Source: Clostridium sp. AM58-1XD (GTDB lineage Bacteria > Bacillota > Clostridia > Lachnospirales > Lachnospiraceae). Taken from it: DNA of 48,226 nt. Positions within the stretch are counted from its first letter, which is position 1. Each line of letters starts with the position of its first letter. The stretch lies in contig NZ_QSDR01000032.1 of the NCBI RefSeq assembly GCF_003464085.1, positions 1-48,226 on the forward strand, read 5' to 3'. The position numbers were made by a program, and so were the translations under genes. Of the stretch, positions 16,663 to 24,895 are shown one piece after another. The notes beneath the pieces were generated by a model. That model was not told the origin of the DNA, made no database searches, and saw only the letters and a program-made list of their open reading frames with translations.

Positions 16663-18035
16663 ATCATTTGTTCGATCACTTATGTAATATATTTCATAAA
16701 TTCTGTCATAAAATATCTTCTCTTTTTCATTCTTTCAAGGTCAGGATTCCGTTCATCGCCCACCCGGCTGATAGGAGCGATAAGGAACCTGTATTTTCGC
16801 AGCAGCCCGGCAGGCATCGCCGTCTCTCCCTTTCCTTTTCCATTATCCTTTTGGAATTGATCGTCCTACTTGGACTCTCCATACCGTTTTTCATGGCGGT
16901 CCCCACGTTTCTCGGCCAGATAGAGGGAATTCCGCTCCTTACTTCATCACGCAACCGTCTGTATACGGCAACAGATTCTGAGGCAAAGAAATTTATTAAA
17001 TGGGTGGATTTCGATGTGACGTCAGAAGCCATGAAAGCTGCTTTCCGATATGATGTAGATTCCTTTCAAAGCGATGTTCATTTGAATTGGGTCGATCTGC
17101 TCGCCTTTCTTGGTGCGAAATACGGCGGAGATTTTTCAAAGTATAAGAGCAGCGACATGGCTGCTCTGGCAGAGAGTCTGAAAGGCGGAAAGAAACTGGA
17201 AGACGTTACAAAAGACATGAAATATTTTTCCTATTATCGTGAAGCTTACGGCGCTGTTCTCGACGGCATGGTAGGCACTTACCGCATACAGATACCGAAA
17301 AGTGAAGCGCCGGCCTTTGCGCTGAACGATAACCAGAATCAGTCGGACCAGTCCTCCGGCAGCGCCTCACAGCTGTCTGAACCGGAATCTAATCCTGATA
17401 CTTCTAAAAATCCTGAATCTTCTAAAGACACAGGAAAAGAAGATGGCGACGGCAAGGATAAAGTATGGGTGACGAAATATGGACTGAAAGCATTTCATCC
17501 GCTTGCCAAAGGATTCCCTTACAGCGATTTTGATGATTTTGGCGTAGCCAGAAGCTACGGTTTCCGCAGGCAGCACCTGGGGCATGACATGATGGGGCAG
17601 GTAGGAAGCCCGGTAATCGCGGTGGAATCCGGGTACATTGAAGCGCTCGGCTGGAATCAGTACGGAGGCTGGCGGATTGGAATCCGCAGCTTTGATAAGA
17701 AAAGATATTATTATTACGCCCATCTCCGCAAAAATTATCCTTACCAGAAGGAACTGGCGGATTTAAAGGAAGGAGATACGGTAACGGCCGGCGACGTCAT
17801 CGGCTATCTGGGGCGCACCGGTTACAGCCGTACGGAAAATACAAATAATATCGACGAACCGCATCTCCATTTCGGCCTTCAGCTGATTTTTGACGAATCT
17901 CAGAAAGAAGGAAATAACGAGATCTGGGTAAACTGTTATGAACTGGTCAAGTTTCTCAACATGAACCGGTCTGAAGTGGTAAAGGCAGACGGGACAAAGG
18001 AGTGGGTGCGGGTGTATCAGATGGAAGATCAATAG
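16653..18035 (+). CDS. Membrane-anchored M23 family peptidase (LytM type)
   Basis: The 460-residue protein has a basic cytoplasmic N-terminus and one membrane helix (about 58-82, SLSFSIILLELIVLLGLSIP). An extracytoplasmic helical region and a Ser/Pro/Asp-rich linker (about 230-270) come next. The C-terminal M23 domain follows, with zinc-binding GHDMMG near residue 313, the SGYIEALGWN turn and HLHFGLQ near 408. M23 enzymes cut peptide cross-links of peptidoglycan; both HxxxD and HxH elements are present, so it is probably active. The start codon sits in a strong hairpin with AAGGGG nine bases upstream. A terminator follows at 18081. No operon partner is evident. Confidence 0.87.
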   Translation: MFFYHLFDHLCNIFHKFCHKISSLFHSFKVRIPFIAHPADRSDKEPVFSQQPGRHRRLSLSFSIILLELIVLLGLSIPFFMAVPTFLGQIEGIPLLTSSRNRLYTATDSEAKKFIKWVDFDVTSEAMKAAFRYDVDSFQSDVHLNWVDLLAFLGAKYGGDFSKYKSSDMAALAESLKGGKKLEDVTKDMKYFSYYREAYGAVLDGMVGTYRIQIPKSEAPAFALNDNQNQSDQSSGSASQLSEPESNPDTSKNPESSKDTGKEDGDGKDKVWVTKYGLKAFHPLAKGFPYSDFDDFGVARSYGFRRQHLGHDMMGQVGSPVIAVESGYIEALGWNQYGGWRIGIRSFDKKRYYYYAHLRKNYPYQKELADLKEGDTVTAGDVIGYLGRTGYSRTENTNNIDEPHLHFGLQLIFDESQKEGNNEIWVNCYELVKFLNMNRSEVVKADGTKEWVRVYQMEDQ

Positions 18036-18080
18036 AATCACATCCATTATTATATATCATATCATTTATTAATATTAAAA

Positions 18081-18143
18081 TGGATATCTGGCATACTGAT
18101 CATAAGTGTATTATACTTATGTTATAGCCTGATATCCGTTTTT
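18081..18143 (+). terminator. Rho-independent terminator after the M23 peptidase gene
   Basis: The 12-base arms 18081-18092 (TGGATATCTGGC) and 18127-18138 (GCCTGATATCCG) pair with one mismatch and one wobble. They enclose an inner CATAAGT/ACTTATG hairpin and are followed by five T. It ends the M23 transcript, so the LanM-like gene at 18200 needs its own promoter or readthrough. Confidence 0.75.
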
Positions 18144-18199
18144 GATTAATATTTTGAAATACACCTGGCAGGTAATCTGTTCTGCAGATCGGAGGATTT

Positions 18200-20077
18200 A
18201 TGAAGCAGTATGAAGTTCACACGCCTCAAAGTGAGATTTACCCCTCAATAAGCAACCAGACAGCTCTACTCGTTCATTCCCTCCCGCAGGTTTCCTATGC
18301 AAATTCTCTCCTGATTCAAAGAGATCCTGATTATAGGGAAATTTCCACACAACTATGGGACGGATTTCATGAGCAAATCACTGCTCTAATTATTTCTCAG
18401 CCCTATGATACGTATCATGCCGGTCCTGCGCTGCTTGAATCATTGCGCGGGGTACTCAGCGCCGACTCAGAAATTCTTAAACTCATGTCATATGCTTTCA
18501 GTAAAAGCGGCAATACAAAAGAGGAACAGATCGATTATATATTTAATTCACTCACCGATCAGCGCGCTCCTGTAGATCAGTTATTATTCCAGTCTCACTT
18601 TTCCCGGGTTGCCCAGGGTGTAACGGAACTGATGCAGGATATTCTTTATTGGGGCGCACATTTAAACGCCGCTGCTGTCACTGAAATCATTTTCACCGAA
18701 AGCGATCTTCATGACCGTGGATTAGGAGCCTCTATCGTTACTTATAAAACAGGACTTCTTTCCTCTGTAAAAAAAGTGATCAAGCCGGATAACCGGTCTA
18801 TTGACCGCAGCCTTCTGGGCAGTCAGCCCGGCAGCCTGGCCAATCAGTTTAACCGTCTGCCCCTGACGGTCGATGGAGATACGCGGCCTCTGGGCGGGCA
18901 GGTCCGCACCAGGACAATCGATGTTTCCGGCAGCCATGGCTCTATGGAGGAATTCATCCCCCACCTGCAGATCAAAAATATTCCTGCCTCGAAACGTTCT
19001 TCCATCTCTGTCCCAGACGAAAAAAAGACGCAGATTTTTTCGGCCCTGACTGGGCTGGAAGATCTTCATTATGAAAATCTCGTCTATACCACCCGCCTGC
19101 TGCGCTACTACCCGGCCGTAATCGATAGCGATATGCCGCTTTCCAAAAGGATATGGGGCAGCCTGAAGCATGCAGCTTCATGGAACCATGGTTTCCATTT
19201 CGATGGAGACGGGGCGGTCCATTCAGTCGAAGGCATCGATGCTTCATTCATAAAAACAGCAGTCAAAGCGGCCTTTCAGGGAGTACACGGAAGAGTGGTC
19301 CCAATTATGACCAGTCAGCTTCAGGATCGAATGATCACGTTTTCGAGCCTTCCGTCCGAAGATATCTGGGACGAGGGCAATCTGTCCGCACTTATCACGA
19401 ATGCCGCCAATAAAACCGGAGCCAGCTATAATGCTGTCGATAATGCCTATGCAGAAAAAGCCGTAGTCCTGGCAACCGTGGCTGCCGCCAAAGTATATTC
19501 TACCATTATCTATCCTGCGAAGTCTGATCTGAAGATCAAGAATTCTGATCTGGCGCCAAAAGCCCTTAACTTCGATATGTCCTCTTTGTTTAGTGGCACT
19601 TCCGCCACCATGACACATAATGCGTTCCTCTCCATGTTTAACAACTTCGATGATAGCGAAAAGCTGTGGTTCTGTGACAGATATATCTCTTATATGGAGG
19701 GCTTAAAAATCGGCTATGAATCTGTTCTTAAAGATGTTTCCAACAAAAGCACAAAGTTTTTTTATACCTTCCTCACACTTCTTGAATCAGGCACTTTTGC
19801 TGAAACACCACAATTGGAAACAGCTCCCGGCCTTCAGGGTATCGTCGGCCCAGCTGGACAGACCATGACTGCCTCTGAACGAAAAACAGCCTGCGAAGAA
19901 GCAGTGAAATGCTTCAAGGCAGGCCAGATTCCATTTTATGAATACCACTATTCGACAGGTGAAGTTAAAACGAACGGACAGACAATCTGGAATGGCCCGA
20001 CTCTGGACGAGCTGTTCAGTGATGAAAATGCTCAGGACCTGGCAGACCGGCTTTCCGGCGCCATACCTGATCGTTAA
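18200..20077 (+). CDS. Orphan LanM-like (DUF4135) dehydratase-domain protein without cyclase domain
   Basis: I do not know this protein by name, but its motifs fall in the order seen in the dehydratase half of type II lanthipeptide synthetases (LanM). SDLH-x-x-G is at 168-174, with a strand and lysine VKKVIKPDNRSID at 190-202 (LanM: YKPR then S-x-D). DLHYEN is at 288-293 and VIDSD at 307-311 (LanM: DLHFEN and IDLE); these correspond to the kinase-like active site. GLKIGY is at 501-506, STKFFYTFLTLLE at 517-529, and GQIPFY at 575-580 (LanM: DIPYF). It ends at residue 625, where LanM proteins continue into a zinc LanC-like cyclase. No precursor peptide, protease or exporter gene is adjacent. 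The start has GGAGG six bases upstream. It could phosphorylate or dehydrate an unknown target. Confidence 0.72.
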   Translation: MKQYEVHTPQSEIYPSISNQTALLVHSLPQVSYANSLLIQRDPDYREISTQLWDGFHEQITALIISQPYDTYHAGPALLESLRGVLSADSEILKLMSYAFSKSGNTKEEQIDYIFNSLTDQRAPVDQLLFQSHFSRVAQGVTELMQDILYWGAHLNAAAVTEIIFTESDLHDRGLGASIVTYKTGLLSSVKKVIKPDNRSIDRSLLGSQPGSLANQFNRLPLTVDGDTRPLGGQVRTRTIDVSGSHGSMEEFIPHLQIKNIPASKRSSISVPDEKKTQIFSALTGLEDLHYENLVYTTRLLRYYPAVIDSDMPLSKRIWGSLKHAASWNHGFHFDGDGAVHSVEGIDASFIKTAVKAAFQGVHGRVVPIMTSQLQDRMITFSSLPSEDIWDEGNLSALITNAANKTGASYNAVDNAYAEKAVVLATVAAAKVYSTIIYPAKSDLKIKNSDLAPKALNFDMSSLFSGTSATMTHNAFLSMFNNFDDSEKLWFCDRYISYMEGLKIGYESVLKDVSNKSTKFFYTFLTLLESGTFAETPQLETAPGLQGIVGPAGQTMTASERKTACEEAVKCFKAGQIPFYEYHYSTGEVKTNGQTIWNGPTLDELFSDENAQDLADRLSGAIPDR

Positions 20078-20137
20078 ACCAACAAACGGTGCATAATTCC
20101 GTTCCTGCCGCCCTTCCTCCACCTATTCATTCCATCT

Positions 20138-21394
20138 TTATCCCAGCATATGAATAAACAGCCCGCTTCTCAGCTTCGGCTCGAACCATGTGGATTTCGG
20201 CGGCATGAGAAGACCTGCATCCGCTACGGAAAGCAGCTCTTCGATGGATGTGGGATACATGGAAAATGCGATTTCCATGTCTTGTGCTACCCGACGTTCC
20301 AGCTCCTTCAACCCGCGGATACCTCCTATAAAGTCGATTCTTTTGTCAGTTCTCGGGTCTCCGATCCCAAGAACCGGCCCGAGAAGGCAGTCCTGAAGAA
20401 CCGATACATCCAGACTCTTTACCGGGTCGTTCTTCACCGCTTTTGCAGCTTCTTTCTTAAGTGTCAGCTTATACCAGATGCCGTCCAGAAGCATACCGAA
20501 GGTGGCTTTTTCCTTAGGCTCAAAAGGTGAAACTCCTACATCTCCAGCTCTCCTGATCTCGAAACTATCGTCGACTTTTTTCAGAAATGCATCCTTTGAA
20601 AGTCCGTTCAAATCCTTTACCACACGGTTATACGGCATGATCATCAGCTGCTCATCCGGGAACAGCACGGAAAGGAAATAATTAAACTGCTCTCTGCCTG
20701 TGTAATCTGGATTCTCTTTTCTGCGCTTTAAGCCCACCTTGACAGCGGAAGCCGCTCTGTGATGTCCATCTGCGATATATGTCGCAGGCACCTTTGCAAA
20801 TGCCGTCTCAACAGCGCTCACCATATCCGCGCTGTCAATCTTCCAGACGCGGTGGCGGATTCCGTCTTCTGATGTAAAGTCATATAGTTCATCTGTACCG
20901 GTAACCAGGTTTACAATTTTGTTGATCTCATCTGTCGCACGATAAGCGAGAAAAATCGGTCCTGTATGGGCATTCGTCACATCCACGTGGCGGATGCGGT
21001 CCAGTTCTTTCTCCTCTCTTGTATTCTCATGCTTTTTTATAATACCGTTCAGATAATCGTCGATGGATGAACACGCAACGATTCCCGTCTGTGTCCGTCC
21101 ATCCATAGTAAGCTCATAGATGTAATAAGCGTCAACTGTACCGGTGACGAATGTTCTGTCTGCTATTCTGTCATTCAAAAGCTCTTTTGCTTTCAAATAC
21201 ACCTGCTCGCTGTACATATCATAATCGTCCGGAAACTGTGTCTCCGGACGGTCAATATTCAAAAATGAGAGCGGTTTTCCCTGCACTTCTTCCTTTGCTT
21301 CTTTTCTGCTGTATACATCATACGGCAGAGCCGCTACCTGGCTGACAACCTCTGGAGCCGGTCTCACACACCGAAACGGTTTTACAACTGCCAT
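20138..21394 (-). CDS. DUF1015 family protein of the serine cluster
   Basis: The 418 residues match the DUF1015 family: MAVVKPFRCVRP at the start, AALPYDVYSRKEA, PLSFLNIDRPE, then THPG-like NAHTGPIFLAYR, TYIADGHHRAASA (strongly conserved) and a C-terminal STWFEPKLRSGLF. The biochemical activity of the family is not established. It is commonly found next to serC and serA in Clostridia and other anaerobes, as here, which suggests a role in serine or glycolytic-acid metabolism. The ATG follows AGGAGGAGACAG. The 191-base gap to serA is filled mostly by a palindromic repeat element, so co-transcription is likely but not certain. Confidence 0.88.
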   Translation of the reverse strand: MAVVKPFRCVRPAPEVVSQVAALPYDVYSRKEAKEEVQGKPLSFLNIDRPETQFPDDYDMYSEQVYLKAKELLNDRIADRTFVTGTVDAYYIYELTMDGRTQTGIVACSSIDDYLNGIIKKHENTREEKELDRIRHVDVTNAHTGPIFLAYRATDEINKIVNLVTGTDELYDFTSEDGIRHRVWKIDSADMVSAVETAFAKVPATYIADGHHRAASAVKVGLKRRKENPDYTGREQFNYFLSVLFPDEQLMIMPYNRVVKDLNGLSKDAFLKKVDDSFEIRRAGDVGVSPFEPKEKATFGMLLDGIWYKLTLKKEAAKAVKNDPVKSLDVSVLQDCLLGPVLGIGDPRTDKRIDFIGGIRGLKELERRVAQDMEIAFSMYPTSIEELLSVADAGLLMPPKSTWFEPKLRSGLFIHMLG

Positions 21395-21420
21395 CTGTCT
21401 CCTCCTGACTGTTTAGAAAA

Positions 21421-21549
21421 GCCGCCAGGGTGTCGCAAAAAGAAATATAGCAATGCCATCGATACCAGATGTAGTGACCTGGCCACTGCATCGAACGGAA
21501 TCTGGTATTGGTGGCACAGCGGATTCGACTTTTGCAATCCCCTCACGGC
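21421..21549. repeat. Intergenic palindromic repeat, copy A
   Basis: The outer arms GGGTGTCGCAAAA (21428-21440) and TTTTGCAATCCCC (21530-21542) enclose an inner palindrome ATACCAGAT (21462-21470) with ATCTGGTAT (21500-21508). It shares its end sequence, AAAAAGAAATATAGC and GGATTCGACTTTTGC with copy C (35086). It shares the centre, ACCAGAT...GTCACTA...TCTGGT, with copies B and D. It lies between serA and the DUF1015 gene. Confidence 0.75.
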
Positions 21550-21585
21550 CGCCTCCCTGTTTCTATTCCTATATCTGCTGACCTA

Positions 21586-22746
21586 TTACAGTACGCGTAC
21601 TCTGAGCACTCCCTTAATCCCCTTGAGGCGCTCTACCACTTCGCCTTCTGCTTTCTGTTCCAGATCCAGAAGGGTATATGCGTACTTGTCACGGCTCTTG
21701 TTCGTCATATCCGTGATATTGATATTTTCAGAAGCAAGAGTTCCTGTAACCTGGCCGATCATATTCGGGATATTGCGGTGAAGAACTGCCAGACGGCATG
21801 GTCCCTTCGGTACGCCCATATCGCAGTTCGGGAAGTTTACAGAGTTCTTGATATTTCCATTCTCCAGATAATTCATCAATTCCTTTACTGCCATCTTTGC
21901 ACAGTTGTCCTCAGACTCTTCCGTAGAAGCTCCCAGATGAGGGATTACAATCGCACCTGCCATATTAGCAGACTTGGAATTTGGAAAATCCGTAACGTAT
22001 TTGTGAACCTTTCCGGAATTCAGAGCCTCCGCCATATCATCATCATTTACAAGGAGATCTCTGGCAAAGTTCAGGATTACGACGCCGTCTTTCATCTCTG
22101 AAATCGTGGTCTTATTAATCATCCCCCTTGTGCTGTCAAGAAGGGGAACGTGAACGGTAATATAATCACATTCATGATAAATCTTATCGACTGCCGTAAT
22201 ATGTTTAACGGAACGTGACAACCCCCAGGCCGCGTTTACGGAAATATATGGATCATAGCCGTACACTTCCATTCCAAGAGAAGCTGCGGCATTAGCAACC
22301 TCCGCTCCGATTGCCCCCAGTCCGATAACCCCCAGTTTCTTTCCCTTAATCTCCGAACCGGCAAAAGCTTTTTTTCCTTTTTCTACGGTCTTTGTAATAT
22401 CCGGATCATCCTTAACGGACTGACACCATTCGATACCGCCTACAACATCGCGGGCCGCCAGAAGAAGGCCTGTAATCACGAGTTCTTTCACTCCGTTGGC
22501 GTTGGCGCCCGGCGTATTGAATACAACGATTCCTGATTCCGCGCACTTTTCAAGAGGGATATTATTTACTCCTGCTCCTGCTCTCGCAATCGCCTGAAGA
22601 CATTCCGGCAGTTCCATCTCATGCATGACGGCGCTTCTTACAAGTATCCCTTCTGCCTCTTCCATGTTGTCAGTCATGCTGTATTCCTCAGTCAACATGT
22701 CTGTGCCATAGCTGGAAATAGCATTTAAGCAATGAATCTTTTTCAT
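21586..22746 (-). CDS. serA: D-3-phosphoglycerate dehydrogenase
   Basis: This enzyme oxidises 3-phosphoglycerate to phosphohydroxypyruvate with NAD, the first step of serine synthesis. The 386 residues show the 2-hydroxyacid dehydrogenase pattern: AIARAGAGVNNIPLEKC, the NAD-binding KLGVIGLGAIGAEVA (about 138-152), FARDLLVNDDD with the active-site Arg region, and HLGASTEESEDN with the catalytic His. A C-terminal ACT-like domain (LAVLHRNIPNMIGQVTG onward, about 315-386) is typical of serine-feedback forms. The gene lies 21 bases after serC in the same operon. The middle of the protein reads NFPNSKSANMAG in place of the usual longer loop, as in the short Clostridia-type enzyme. Confidence 0.94.
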   Translation of the reverse strand: MKKIHCLNAISSYGTDMLTEEYSMTDNMEEAEGILVRSAVMHEMELPECLQAIARAGAGVNNIPLEKCAESGIVVFNTPGANANGVKELVITGLLLAARDVVGGIEWCQSVKDDPDITKTVEKGKKAFAGSEIKGKKLGVIGLGAIGAEVANAAASLGMEVYGYDPYISVNAAWGLSRSVKHITAVDKIYHECDYITVHVPLLDSTRGMINKTTISEMKDGVVILNFARDLLVNDDDMAEALNSGKVHKYVTDFPNSKSANMAGAIVIPHLGASTEESEDNCAKMAVKELMNYLENGNIKNSVNFPNCDMGVPKGPCRLAVLHRNIPNMIGQVTGTLASENINITDMTNKSRDKYAYTLLDLEQKAEGEVVERLKGIKGVLRVRVL

Positions 22747-22767
22747 AATTATTTACCCCTCTTCCAA

Positions 22768-23850
22768 TCAGCCGTTTTTCTTTTCAAAATCTCTCATGAA
22801 ATCTACCAGAGCCTGCACGCCTTCCATCGGCATTGCATTATAGATGCTGGCTCTCATACCTCCAACGGTACGGTATCCTTTCAGGTTCTCCAGGCCGATT
22901 GCCTTTGCTTCCTTGATAAACATTGCATCCAGTTCCGGATTTCCCGTTACAAACGGCACGTTCATCAGAGAACGATCCTTCTTTTCAACCGTCCCCGTAA
23001 ACATCTGGCTCTGATCGAGGTAATCATAAAGGATCGCTGCTTTCTTTTCATTATAATCCTTCATAGCCTGAAGGCCGCCCCTCTTCTTCAGCCATTTGAA
23101 TACCTTGCCGCAGATATAAATGCCATAGGTCGGCGGCGTGTTAAACAGGGAATTCGCTTCCACATGGGTCTTATAGCGAAGCATAGTCGGTGTTCCCGGA
23201 TAAACATCGTCCGTAATCAGATCGTCACGGATGATGACAATTGCAGTTCCTGCCGGACCGATATTTTTCTGTACACCGCCATAGACAAGGCCATACTTTG
23301 TCACGTCGATCGGCTCTGACAGGAAACAGGAAGATACATCTGCCACCAGGGTTTTTCCCTTTGTATTCGGCAGAGTGTGATATTCTGTTCCAAAGACCGT
23401 ATTATTCTGGCAGATATACACGTAATCCGCATCCGGTGAAATCGGCAGATCTGAGCAGTCCGGAATATATGTAAACATCTTATCTTCGCTGGAAGCGACG
23501 GCATTTGCCTTTCCATACAGCTTCGCCTCACCGTAAGCCTTTTTAGCCCATTGTCCCGTAATGATGTAATCAGCCACACGGTTTTTCATAAGGTTCATGG
23601 GAATCATCGCAAACTGTGTCCACGCTCCGCCCTGTAAAAACATTACCTTATAATTATCCGGAATGTTCATCAGTTCCCGGATATCAGCCAGCGCCTCATT
23701 ATGAATCTCTTCATACATCTTGGAACGGTGGCTCATTTCCATAACGGACATACCGCTTCCCTTGTAATCAAGCATCTCATCGGCTGCTTCTTTCAGCACT
23801 TCCTCTGGCAGATTCGCCGGTCCTGCGGAAAAATTGTAAATCCTGCTCAT
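22768..23850 (-). CDS. serC: Phosphoserine aminotransferase
   Basis: SerC converts phosphohydroxypyruvate and glutamate to phosphoserine and 2-oxoglutarate. It is a PLP enzyme of aminotransferase class V, 360 residues, the usual length. Hallmarks are YNFSAGPANLPEEVL at the N-terminus, MSVMEMSHRSK, FLQGGAWTQFAMIP for cofactor phosphate binding, ADVSSCFLSEP and the Schiff-base lysine in YGGVQKNIGPAG. FNTPPTYGIY and GGMRASIYNAMP complete the active site. It is the first gene of the serC-serA(-DUF1015) transcript, with GGAGGAG seven bases before the ATG and a promoter about 60 bases upstream. Confidence 0.96.
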   Translation of the reverse strand: MSRIYNFSAGPANLPEEVLKEAADEMLDYKGSGMSVMEMSHRSKMYEEIHNEALADIRELMNIPDNYKVMFLQGGAWTQFAMIPMNLMKNRVADYIITGQWAKKAYGEAKLYGKANAVASSEDKMFTYIPDCSDLPISPDADYVYICQNNTVFGTEYHTLPNTKGKTLVADVSSCFLSEPIDVTKYGLVYGGVQKNIGPAGTAIVIIRDDLITDDVYPGTPTMLRYKTHVEANSLFNTPPTYGIYICGKVFKWLKKRGGLQAMKDYNEKKAAILYDYLDQSQMFTGTVEKKDRSLMNVPFVTGNPELDAMFIKEAKAIGLENLKGYRTVGGMRASIYNAMPMEGVQALVDFMRDFEKKNG

Positions 23851-23875
23851 TTCTCTCCTCCTGTTTCTACCTAAC

Positions 23876-23903
23876 CATATTTCCTAATAAAACATATTTC
23901 CTA
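23876..23903. repeat. Direct repeat in the serC leader
   Basis: CATATTTCCTA occurs at 23876-23886 and again at 23893-23903, 17 bases apart, overlapping the predicted transcription start of serC. Two direct repeats less than two helical turns apart at this place could bind a repressor. This is motif-level evidence only. Confidence 0.4.
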
Positions 23904-23905
23904 AA

Positions 23906-23934
23906 ATACTACAGCATTTATCCTCAGATGTAAA
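23906..23934 (-). promoter_or_regulatory. Probable serC promoter
   Basis: On the minus strand, TTTACA (23929-23934) and TAGTAT (23906-23911) are 17 bases apart. The predicted start falls near 23899, giving a leader of about 50 bases before the serC ATG. Confidence 0.6.
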
Positions 23935-23962
23935 GTCAAAGTTCAAAGGACTTCTCTATGTA

Positions 23963-24025
23963 ATAAAAAGTATCCGGTCCTGCAGACAGATCACCCCTCA
24001 GAATGACCCGCCTGCCTGGCCGGAT
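23963..24025 (-). terminator. Rho-independent terminator after ilvB
   Basis: On the minus strand, ATCCGG (24020-24025) pairs with CCGGAT (23972-23977). An inner helix between GCAGG- and CCTGC-type sequences closes the loop, and ACTTTTTATTA follows. It lies just after the ilvB stop (24036) and separates the leuB-ilvD-ilvB operon from serC. Confidence 0.65.
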
Positions 24026-24035
24026 TTGTACATCA

Positions 24036-24890
24036 TCAGATTTCCAGATCAGATTCATCAAAGACATCCTGAATCGCTGCTCCCGGAGAAACCATCGGGA
24101 ATACCTTGTCATCACATCCGATTTCGCATTCAATGACTACCGGCTCTTTTAATTCAATTGCCTCTCTCAGGACCGGCTCCAGCTCTTCCACTTTAGTAAC
24201 CTTAAATGCTTTTGCTCCAAGTCCCTCTGCCACTTTTATGAAATCCACACTGTCTTCCAATATTGTATGTGAATAACGCTTTCCATAGAACATTCCCTGC
24301 CACTGGCGCACCATACCCAGCACATGGTTATTCAGAATAATCTGAATAACCGGAATCTTATATCTGGTCGCCGTAGCGATCTCATTCATATTCATGCGGA
24401 AACATCCATCGCCCGCAATATTAAACACAAGTTTATCCGGACAGCCGATCTTGGCACCGATTGCAGCACCGAGGCCGTAGCCCATAGTACCCAGACCGCC
24501 TGATGTCAGAAGGGTTCTAGGGCTGCGGTATTTGTAATACTGTGCCGCCCACATCTGGTTCTGACCGACCTCTGTCGTAATGATCGCGCCTCCATCCGTT
24601 ACCTTGTCAATCGTTTCTATCACTCCTGGTCCGGTCAGTATATCCTTATGATAGCTTAACGGATAGGCTTCCTTCATTTTCTGAATATGTTCCAGCCATT
24701 CCTTATGATCAATTGGATCCAGTCTGGCATTCATTTTCCTTAAAATAATCTTTAAATCACCGATTACTCTGGCGTCTACATCCACGTTCTTGTTGATTTC
24801 CGCAGGATCCACTTCAAACTGGATGATTTTGGCGTTTTTGGCAAATCTGGCTGCATTTCCTGTCACGCGGTCACTAAACCGGGCGCCCAT
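24036..24890 (-). CDS. ilvB: Acetolactate synthase large subunit, C-terminal part (frameshifted)
   Basis: This frame starts inside the middle domain (MGARFSDRVTGN) and continues through the thiamine-diphosphate domain. TEVGQNQMWAAQYY comes first, then the TPP/Mg motif GDGCFRMNMNEIATA ending about 30 residues later in LNN, QWQGMFYGKRYSHT and an FPMVSPGAAI tail. It is continuous with 24896-25717: one added base near 24901 turns ECDL-stop into ECDLLIVMGARFSD. The internal ATG has no ribosome site. The joined enzyme would be about 560 residues, normal for IlvB. No ilvN regulatory subunit gene follows; the operon ends here in a terminator. Confidence 0.93.
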   Translation of the reverse strand: MGARFSDRVTGNAARFAKNAKIIQFEVDPAEINKNVDVDARVIGDLKIILRKMNARLDPIDHKEWLEHIQKMKEAYPLSYHKDILTGPGVIETIDKVTDGGAIITTEVGQNQMWAAQYYKYRSPRTLLTSGGLGTMGYGLGAAIGAKIGCPDKLVFNIAGDGCFRMNMNEIATATRYKIPVIQIILNNHVLGMVRQWQGMFYGKRYSHTILEDSVDFIKVAEGLGAKAFKVTKVEELEPVLREAIELKEPVVIECEIGCDDKVFPMVSPGAAIQDVFDESDLEI

Positions 24891-24895
24891 TACAA

